In this document: positions 52,459 through 61,175 of the stretch, one piece after another
Layout: each line of letters opens with the position of its first letter
How positions within the stretch are numbered: the stretch's first letter is position 1
From: Alphaproteobacteria bacterium
GTDB taxonomy: Bacteria > Pseudomonadota > Alphaproteobacteria > Caulobacterales > Caulobacteraceae
NCBI GenBank assembly: GCA_018820275.1
Contig: JAHJOO010000018.1
Span: forward strand, 1 to 61,175
Direction: 5' to 3'
Length of the DNA: 61,175 nt
The notes under the pieces: generated by a model
Told to the model about the DNA's origin: nothing
Databases searched by the model: none
What the model saw: only the letters and a program-made list of their open reading frames with translations
Made by a program: the position numbers and the translations under genes

Positions 52459-53961
52459 ATGCGCGACATCACGCACTTCATCGACGGCGCCGCCTTCACG
52501 GGGGCCTCGGGCCGCTTCGGCGACGTGATGAATCCCAACACCGGCGAGGTTCAGGCCCGCGTCCAGCTGGCCACCGTCGCGGAGATGGACCGCGCGGTCC
52601 AGGCCGCCCAGGCCGCCTTCGAGGGCTGGTCCTCGACCAACCCCCAGCGCCGCGCGCGGGTGATGTTCGAGTTCAAGCGCCTGGTCGAGGCCAACATGCC
52701 GGAGCTGGCCGAGCTGCTGTCGTCCGAGCACGGCAAGGTCGTGGCGGATTCGAAGGGCGACATCCAGCGCGGCCTCGAAGTCATCGAGTTCGCCTGCGGC
52801 ATCCCGCACGCCCTGAAGGGCGAATACACCTGGGGTGCCGGGCCCGGCATCGACGTCTATTCGATGCGCCAGCCTCTGGGCGTGGTGGCGGGAATCACCC
52901 CGTTCAACTTCCCGGCCATGATCCCGATGTGGATGTTCGGCGTGGCCATCGCCGTGGGCAACACCTTCATCCTGAAGCCGTCGGAGCGCGATCCGTCGGT
53001 GCCGGTGCGTCTGGCCGAACTGATGATGGAGGCGGGGGCCCCCGCCGGCGTGCTGAACGTGGTCCACGGCGACAAGGTCGCGGTGGACGCCATCCTGACC
53101 CACCCCCTCGTGCACGCCGTCAGCTTCGTCGGCTCGTCCGACATCGCCCACTATGTCTATCAGACTGGCGCCGCCAACCATAAGCGCGTCCAGGCCATGG
53201 GCGGGGCCAAGAACCACGGCATCGTCCTGCCCGACGCCGACATGGACCAGGTGGTCAAGGACCTCGCCGGGGCCGCCTTCGGCTCGGCCGGGGAGCGCTG
53301 CATGGCCCTGCCGGTCGTGGTCCCGGTCGGCCAGAAGACGGCCGACGAGCTGCGCGAGCGCATGGTCGCCGAGATGCGCACGCTCAGGGTCGGCGTCTCG
53401 ACCGACGCCGAGGCTCACTACGGCCCCGTGGTCACCGCCCAGCACCGCGAGCGCGTGGCCGGCTGGATCGAGACGGGCGTGCAGGACGGCGCCGAACTGG
53501 TCGTCGACGGGCGCGACTTCGCCCTGCAGGGGCACGAGAAGGGCTATTTCATCGGCCCGTCCCTGTTCGACCACGTCACCCCGGACATGGAGTCCTACAA
53601 GGAGGAGATCTTCGGCCCGGTGCTGCAGATCGTCCGCGCCGCCAGCTTCGAGGAGGCCCTGGCCCTGCCGTCGAAGCACCAGTACGGCAACGGCGTCGCC
53701 ATCTTCACCCAGAACGGCCGCGCCGCCCGCGACTTCGCCGCCCGGGTCAATGTCGGCATGGTCGGGATCAACGTGCCGATCCCGGTGCCGGTCGCCTATC
53801 ACACCTTCGGCGGCTGGAAGCGCTCGGCCTTCGGCGACACCAACCAGCACGGCATGGAGGGCGTCCGCTTCTGGACCAAGACCAAGACCGTCACGGCCCG
53901 CTGGCCCGACAGCGAGCTGGAGCACGCCGACAGCGCCTTTGTCATCCCGACGATGCGGTGA
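52459..53961 (+). CDS. mmsA: CoA-acylating methylmalonate-semialdehyde dehydrogenase
   Basis: Oxidises (methyl)malonate semialdehyde to propionyl- or acetyl-CoA in valine and inositol breakdown. 500 residues of the aldehyde dehydrogenase superfamily: GVVAGITPFNFPAMIPMWM, PSERDPSVPVRLAELM, catalytic Cys281 in GSAGERCMALPV, QAMGGAKNHGIVLPDAD, and the family's lack of the usual Glu upstream. The remaining mms genes are not near, so the pathway is inferred from the enzyme type. Confidence 0.95.
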   Translation: MRDITHFIDGAAFTGASGRFGDVMNPNTGEVQARVQLATVAEMDRAVQAAQAAFEGWSSTNPQRRARVMFEFKRLVEANMPELAELLSSEHGKVVADSKGDIQRGLEVIEFACGIPHALKGEYTWGAGPGIDVYSMRQPLGVVAGITPFNFPAMIPMWMFGVAIAVGNTFILKPSERDPSVPVRLAELMMEAGAPAGVLNVVHGDKVAVDAILTHPLVHAVSFVGSSDIAHYVYQTGAANHKRVQAMGGAKNHGIVLPDADMDQVVKDLAGAAFGSAGERCMALPVVVPVGQKTADELRERMVAEMRTLRVGVSTDAEAHYGPVVTAQHRERVAGWIETGVQDGAELVVDGRDFALQGHEKGYFIGPSLFDHVTPDMESYKEEIFGPVLQIVRAASFEEALALPSKHQYGNGVAIFTQNGRAARDFAARVNVGMVGINVPIPVPVAYHTFGGWKRSAFGDTNQHGMEGVRFWTKTKTVTARWPDSELEHADSAFVIPTMR

Positions 53962-54008
53962 GGCCGGGGTCGCCCTGGGGGGCGACGCGCGTTTGGGTAG
54001 GCGAGCGG

Positions 54009-54953
54009 ATGGTGCGACTGGTTCTTGCGTGTCTGTGGCTGGCGCTGGCGGGCGGGCCCGCGAACGCGCAGGTCCCCGGGGATCCCGGCATGCGCGCGGC
54101 GCACGTCCGCATCGCCGAGGTCCAGGCCGCCAATGAGCGGACGACGGGCGTCTTGCTGGAGATCATCGGACGGCCGGTATTCACCGGCGGCGTGCCGGAC
54201 GCGGACATCCTGACCGCGTTCGCCGACCTGCGCCCGGACCTGACGCGCGCCCGCGCCCTGCTGCGGGCCGAGGCGGCGGCGCTCGAGGCGTTGCCGACGC
54301 TGACCGTTCATGGCGACACGGCCTATCTGCGGGGGTTCGACCAGATGACGGTCGAGGCGGCCACGGGCGCGCGCCAGATCGAAGGCCTCCTCGCTGAACT
54401 CGACGCCCTGATCGACGCCCTGGTCGCCGGCGACGCGTCGAAGGCGGCGCAGATCGTGACCACCCTCGGCAAGGCGAGCGTGAGCATGATCGAAGCCCAG
54501 GCGCGGAGTTTGCGCATCCGCGCAGAACTGGCCCCGCCCGGCGGCGCGACGGGGCGTCAACTCCATGCCCTGGCCTGCTACTACGACGGCGTCGCGGCAA
54601 TCAGCGAGGTCGAGTACGGCTTCACGGCCGTGGCTCCGGGGCTGAAACGGGCGTCGGAAGCCGCCGACTGCGCCGACCGGGAGATTGCGGGCGCCCGCGC
54701 GGCGCTCGAGATCAAGGGGCGGCTGACCGATCCGATGCTGCAGCCGATCCTCGCGGACTACGTCGACATCCGCACCCGGATGCTTGACGCCCTCTCACAG
54801 GCCAGCCGCGACCTGCGGACCATGATCGCCTCGATGAGCGGGGACGGGGGGATGAGCCCCGAGCGCTTCAATGAATCGATCCTGATTTTCGAGAACAGGC
54901 TGCTCGAGCTGAACGGTCGCGAGGTCGAGCTTCTGAAGCGGCTGCCCGGGTGA
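54009..54953 (+). CDS. Exported helical protein of unknown function
   Basis: A 314-residue protein with a signal peptide (VLACLWLALAGGPANAQ, cleavage after ANA near 21). The rest is mostly helical and repetitive, with Ala/Leu/Arg-rich segments such as TRARALLRAEAAALEALP, IEGLLAELDALIDALV and ADREIAGARAALEI. Two Cys (ACYY and DCADR) may form a disulfide. Probably periplasmic. No family recognised. ATG 54009 follows GCGAGCGG. It is followed by another exported protein 75 bases on. Confidence 0.72.
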   Translation: MVRLVLACLWLALAGGPANAQVPGDPGMRAAHVRIAEVQAANERTTGVLLEIIGRPVFTGGVPDADILTAFADLRPDLTRARALLRAEAAALEALPTLTVHGDTAYLRGFDQMTVEAATGARQIEGLLAELDALIDALVAGDASKAAQIVTTLGKASVSMIEAQARSLRIRAELAPPGGATGRQLHALACYYDGVAAISEVEYGFTAVAPGLKRASEAADCADREIAGARAALEIKGRLTDPMLQPILADYVDIRTRMLDALSQASRDLRTMIASMSGDGGMSPERFNESILIFENRLLELNGREVELLKRLPG

Positions 54954-55028
54954 TGCGCCCGCGTCATGTTTCCGACCGCCGTTCGGTGTTAAGCGTGACT
55001 TTCGGCTGAAACGGATCCGGACCTTTCC

Positions 55029-55931
55029 ATGCGTCGCTTCTTCGTCTGGTCGGCCCTCGCGGCCCTCGTTGGCCTGCTGATCGCGGGCGGCGGCTACTGG
55101 GCCTACTGGCAGTTCCACGCCCGGTTCCAGCCCGTCACGATCACGCGGCACCAGGGGGCGATCCAAACCCTGCTCGACGGCTCGGGCTGGGTCTCCGGCG
55201 GCGGCGGCGGCCAGGCGCTGTGGATCGTCGGCTATCGCGACTCGGCCGCCATGCAGCGTTATGAGCGCGAGGAAGGCCCCAAGCTGCGCGCCGCGGGCGT
55301 GGAGGTGCGGGTGGTCGTCTTCGCCCGTCCGGACCGCGAGGGGATGGAGCAGTCGACGGCGGCGGAGCGATCCACGGTGGCCGAGCTGTGGCTGACGCGG
55401 GACTGGTCGCTGTATCAACGCTGGACCGCCACGCCGACCGCGTCGTGGACGGCCGCGGGTCTGCCGCAGGCCGACGGCAATCTGGCGCGCATGGCGGTGG
55501 TGGACGCCGGGCGCGGCTTTTCGACCGACCTGTCCGACCTGCTGGGGGCGTCCGGCCTGCAGACGCGCTGGCCGCTGGTCATCTGGCGCGACCGCGACGG
55601 CTTCCTGAAGGCCTGCGCCTGCACCGATCCCCGCTCCTGGGCCTTCATCCGCGACGACCTCGGGGCGCCCGACAGGGTCGATCCCGACGCGCCGGCCGGG
55701 CCGGGTCTGCCGCCCGCGCCGGTCGACGGCGTCCCGCCCGGCGGTCAGGGCCAGACCCCGCTGCCCTATCCGACCCTGCCGACCCTCCCGCCCGCCGACG
55801 CTCCGGCCGACGGACAGCCCGGGGTCGCGCCGGCGACGGCCCCCGCGCCGGGACAGGCCGCGCCCCGCGCCCCGGCCCCGCCGCGCAAGGCGCCGGAACC
55901 GACGAAGCAGGACGACACGACCTTCTATTGA
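55029..55931 (+). CDS. Membrane-anchored protein of unknown function with Pro-rich tail
   Basis: A 300-residue protein: one N-terminal membrane helix (VWSALAALVGLLIAGGGYWAYW), a globular domain (30-215) and a Pro/Ala-rich disordered C-terminus (from about 220). The domain shows ALWIVGYRDSAAMQRYEREEGP, EVRVVVFARPDREG and a late TRWPLVIWRDRDGFLKACAC with two near Cys followed by TDPRSW. The alternating strands and Cys pair loosely suggest a thioredoxin-like fold, which is not proved. Likely periplasmic; function unknown. Confidence 0.72.
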   Translation: MRRFFVWSALAALVGLLIAGGGYWAYWQFHARFQPVTITRHQGAIQTLLDGSGWVSGGGGGQALWIVGYRDSAAMQRYEREEGPKLRAAGVEVRVVVFARPDREGMEQSTAAERSTVAELWLTRDWSLYQRWTATPTASWTAAGLPQADGNLARMAVVDAGRGFSTDLSDLLGASGLQTRWPLVIWRDRDGFLKACACTDPRSWAFIRDDLGAPDRVDPDAPAGPGLPPAPVDGVPPGGQGQTPLPYPTLPTLPPADAPADGQPGVAPATAPAPGQAAPRAPAPPRKAPEPTKQDDTTFY

Positions 55932-55935
55932 GGGG

Positions 55936-57105
55936 TCAAAGCGCCCCGCAGGCCCGGATCAATCCGTCCAGATCGTCGGCATCCTGATACAGGCCGAAGC
56001 CGAAGCGGATGACGTCGTCGCGCACGTCGGTGACGACGTTTGCCGCCAGCAGCGCGGCCTGCCATGACCGGGCCTGCGGGTGGCGCAGGGCGAGGAAGCG
56101 CGCCCGGACGGGGGCGTCCGGCACGACGGGATTCAGAATCTCCGCCTCACCCAGCGGGCCGGCCCGCCCCTCGCCGACGGCGGTCTGGAAGGCGGCGGCC
56201 AGCGCGGTGGCGTGCTCGGAGATCGCGGCGGTGGTCAGCCCCTCGGCGTCCAGCGTCCGGCGCGCGGCGTTGAAGCGGTACAGGGCCGAGACGTCGAACG
56301 TCGCGCCCCAGAACCGGCCCCCGTCGGTGCGATAGCCGACCCCCCCGGGCGGCCCCTCCAGATCGCCGAACTCCGCGAACCAGCCGGTGACCACGGGGCG
56401 CGGGCAGAAGCCGTCCGGCGCGTGCAGGAAGCAGCCGCCCTCGCCGGACATGGCGTATTTGTAGACGCCGGCGGTGTAGAAGAGCCGGTCGGCGATCGTC
56501 GACAGGTCGGTCGGCCGGGCCATGAAGCCGTGATAGCCGTCGACCAGCACCCAGGGGCACTCGGGGCGGGCCAGCGCCGCCAGGTCGCCCAGCGCCTCGA
56601 ATGCCTGCCCGGTGCGGAAGAAGACCTGGCTGACCACGATTCCGTCGTGCCCCCCGGCGCGGGCGGCCTCGAGGAAGCGGGCCTCGAAGGTCTCGAACGG
56701 CTGCAACGGCACGCGCTGGACCACGGCCAGACCCGCTTCCTCCCAGCGCTGCGCCTGCCGCCGGAAGGAGTGGAACTCGGCGTCGGTCGACAGGATCCGG
56801 GCGGGCCTCCGCTCGACGCCCGGGAACAGCCGCAGCAGGAAGTCGTGGGTGTTGGACGAGAAGGTGAGCGTGTTGGGGTCGGGAAGCCCCAGCTCCCGCG
56901 CCACGTGGCCCTGCGCCTCCGGGATCACCGCGCCGAAGACGTGGTCCCATTTGCGGTCGGCGTGCAGGGCGGCGTCGTCCCAGGCCCGCACCTGCCCGTC
57001 GAAGCCGGCGTCGGGCCACAGGTGGTGGCTGTGGGCGGCGAAATGCAGGCGTCCGGGCGCGGCGCCGAGGGCGCGGGTGAAGAGATCCTTCCGCGCCCCC
57101 GTCAT
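55936..57105 (-). CDS. Class V aminotransferase / kynureninase-like PLP enzyme
   Basis: A 389-residue PLP-dependent enzyme. Features are FSSNTHDFLLRLFP (cofactor-phosphate turn), VDGYHGFMA with the cofactor-binding Asp, and AGVYKYAMSGEGG with the PLP-binding Lys in YKYA. It resembles kynureninase-related members of class V, but the exact reaction (kynurenine, isopenicillin or cysteine-type substrates) cannot be chosen. It starts four bases after the secA stop and may share its transcript. No other kyn gene is present. Confidence 0.8.
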   Translation of the reverse strand: MTGARKDLFTRALGAAPGRLHFAAHSHHLWPDAGFDGQVRAWDDAALHADRKWDHVFGAVIPEAQGHVARELGLPDPNTLTFSSNTHDFLLRLFPGVERRPARILSTDAEFHSFRRQAQRWEEAGLAVVQRVPLQPFETFEARFLEAARAGGHDGIVVSQVFFRTGQAFEALGDLAALARPECPWVLVDGYHGFMARPTDLSTIADRLFYTAGVYKYAMSGEGGCFLHAPDGFCPRPVVTGWFAEFGDLEGPPGGVGYRTDGGRFWGATFDVSALYRFNAARRTLDAEGLTTAAISEHATALAAAFQTAVGEGRAGPLGEAEILNPVVPDAPVRARFLALRHPQARSWQAALLAANVVTDVRDDVIRFGFGLYQDADDLDGLIRACGAL

Positions 57106-57109
57106 CGGC

Positions 57110-60004
<2,895 letters not shown>

Positions 60005-60193
60005 GTGGGATCCGGTATGCGGTCGAGCGGGCGAAGGCTCTGGGACGAGGCTCTCTGGCCGAAGGGCGGGCCCCGGTCGGGGCGGTCGCGCCGGTCGCGG
60101 GGTCTTCGGCGTCGCGCGCCCCGAACCCGGCTGAAACAGCGGCGCGGCTGGGCGCGCGGACGGTCGAAAACCCCTCGACTTGAACGCAGGCGG

Positions 60194-60222
60194 GACTTAA
60201 GCACCGGCCTTACCCCTGTCAA
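60194..60222 (-). promoter_or_regulatory. Predicted sigma-70 promoter of secA
   Basis: TTGACA (60222-60217) and TAAGTC (60199-60194, within GCTTAAGTC) lie on the minus strand with a 17-base spacer. Predicted start about 60187, giving a 5' leader of about 180 bases before the secA ATG. The 287-base divergent region 60005-60291 shows no other element I can support. Confidence 0.65.
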
Positions 60223-60291
60223 CGCGAGGGGCTTTGCCGCGGCCTGTTCGGGCCCGTCGCAGCGGCCCTTTCGCCCGGAGCCGAGCCGCCC

Positions 60292-61175
60292 ATGCCACAG
60301 CGCCCGACCTCCCTGTTCGCGCTCCTCGCGGCCCTGGCCCTGCTGACGCTGGCGGCGTGCGGCGGCGGCGGCGGCAACGAGCGTCCCCCAGAGCCGGGCG
60401 ATCGCGCCGTGGCCCGCGTGGCCGGGGAGACGATCTGGGCCTCCGACGTCAAGCGCGAGGCGGTGGCACAGGGCCTGATCGGCGAGGGCGAGCCGCTGGA
60501 CGTGACGTCGGGCCTGTTCCGCCGCGTGCTGGACGAGGTCATCGACCAGAAGCTGCTGGCGCGCGAGGCCGAGCGGCGGGGCCTGGACAACAGCCCGTCG
60601 GTCCAGCGCCGTCTGGCCACCACGCGCGACCGGATCCTCGGCGACGTCCTGGTCGAGACGGTCGTCAACGGCACCATCACCGACCAGGCGGTCCAGACCC
60701 TGTACGATGAACAGCTGCGTCTGGCGCGCACGTCGGAAGAAATCCGCGTGCGCCAGATCGTGTCGCGGACCCAGGCCGAGGCGGCCCAGGTGGTCGGCAT
60801 CCTGTCGGCGGGCGCGGCGTTCGAGGCGGTGGCGGCGGAGCGGTCGATCGACGAGGCGACGCGCTATTCGGGCGGCGACCTGGGCTACTCGACGCTGGAC
60901 GTGATGCCCAAGGCCTACGCCGACGCCCTGCGCGACCGCCCGGCGGGCTCGACGGTCGGCCCCTTCCAGGTCGACGGCGGCTGGGCCGTGGTGCGGATCG
61001 AGGATCGCCGGCGCGAGACGCCCCCCACCCTGGAACAGGCGCGGCCGCAGATCGTGCGCTACCTGACCTATGAAGGCGTGCGCCGTCTGCTGGAGGACCT
61101 GCGCGGCGGGGCCGAGGTCGAGGTGCTGCTCGGCGGGGCGGGCGAGGGGGCGGGGACCGAACCGGCCTCCGCGCC
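60292..61175 (+). CDS. Parvulin-type peptidyl-prolyl isomerase lipoprotein (3' end outside window)
   Basis: The visible 294 or so residues are open to the window end. Lipoprotein signal with LTLAAC (Cys23) and a Gly run, SurA/PpiD-like N-terminal helices (VARVAGETIWASDVKREAVA, LLAREAERRGLDNSPSVQRR), then a parvulin domain from about 145 (IRVRQIVSRTQAEA, SGGDLGYSTLDVMPKAYADAL, VVRIEDRR). It would fold outer-membrane or periplasmic proteins. Starts divergently from secA; the window edge truncates it. Confidence 0.88.
   Translation, partial: MPQRPTSLFALLAALALLTLAACGGGGGNERPPEPGDRAVARVAGETIWASDVKREAVAQGLIGEGEPLDVTSGLFRRVLDEVIDQKLLAREAERRGLDNSPSVQRRLATTRDRILGDVLVETVVNGTITDQAVQTLYDEQLRLARTSEEIRVRQIVSRTQAEAAQVVGILSAGAAFEAVAAERSIDEATRYSGGDLGYSTLDVMPKAYADALRDRPAGSTVGPFQVDGGWAVVRIEDRRRETPPTLEQARPQIVRYLTYEGVRRLLEDLRGGAEVEVLLGGAGEGAGTEPASA

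Overview
The window is a dense, GC-rich (roughly 70%) chromosomal segment of an alphaproteobacterium of the order Caulobacterales. Brevundimonas or a close relative is the best guess. This rests on gene content and order: a CenR-type response regulator, an NtrZ-like periplasmic protein, leuS-lptE-holA, parB-parA-rsmG-mnmG-mnmE, rho, hemJ-hemH-hemE, then ppsR-maf-aroE-coaE-dnaQ-secB. As I remember it, this is the arrangement that flanks the replication origin of Caulobacter crescentus. Nothing was searched; every assignment comes from reading the sequence and recalling families.

Layout. (1) 1-9135: the C-terminal part of ftsK (cut by the window edge), lolA, xthA, an SLC13-type permease, a lipoprotein, cenR, a YggS protein, a ThiE-like protein, ntrZ and a DUF3576 lipoprotein. 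(2) 9237-13531: the overlapping leuS-lptE-holA operon and a small basic protein. (3) 13536-19945: the partition locus, with a SAM methyltransferase behind parB, then parB, parA, rsmG, mnmG, mnmE and a DUF6489 gene. It holds two perfect parS sites and one near-perfect site inside parA. (4) 19958-25147: rho, a divergent DUF4214/methyltransferase gene, and the heme genes hemJ-hemH-hemE. (5) 25148-25641: the largest gene-free gap, between divergent hemE and ppsR. It carries two CtrA-type sites, DnaA-box-like sequences and an AT-rich stretch, and I call it the chromosomal origin. (6) 25642-31804: the ATGA-coupled ppsR-maf-aroE-coaE operon, dnaQ, secB, a Tim44-domain protein, mltA and an unlisted 55-residue membrane protein. 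(7) 31841-41954: a HerA-like ATPase, an AI-2E family permease, an outer-membrane barrel with a clear terminator, a 1635-residue NAD-glutamate dehydrogenase, a universal stress protein and an NfuA-type scaffold. (8) 42002-49654: two XRE-type regulators (one with an S24-like C-terminus), tsaB-rimI-fur, miaB-phoH-ybeY-lnt and a third XRE regulator. (9) 49662-61175: a lipoprotein, coaBC-dut, a small membrane protein, mmsA, two exported proteins of unknown role, a class V aminotransferase-like enzyme, secA with a recognisable promoter, and the start of a parvulin-type lipoprotein cut by the window end.

Together the segment links replication start, origin segregation (ParABS), DNA polymerase subunits (holA, dnaQ), envelope biogenesis (lolA, lptE, lnt, mltA, secA, secB, cenR, ntrZ) and heme, cofactor and tRNA-modification housekeeping. 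I see no tRNA, rRNA, insertion sequence, prophage or CRISPR array. The less ordinary items are the origin and its motifs, the DUF4214-methyltransferase, the Cys-variant S24-like regulator, a C-rich hairpin RNA candidate upstream of xthA, and several very short intergenic structures at convergent gene ends.
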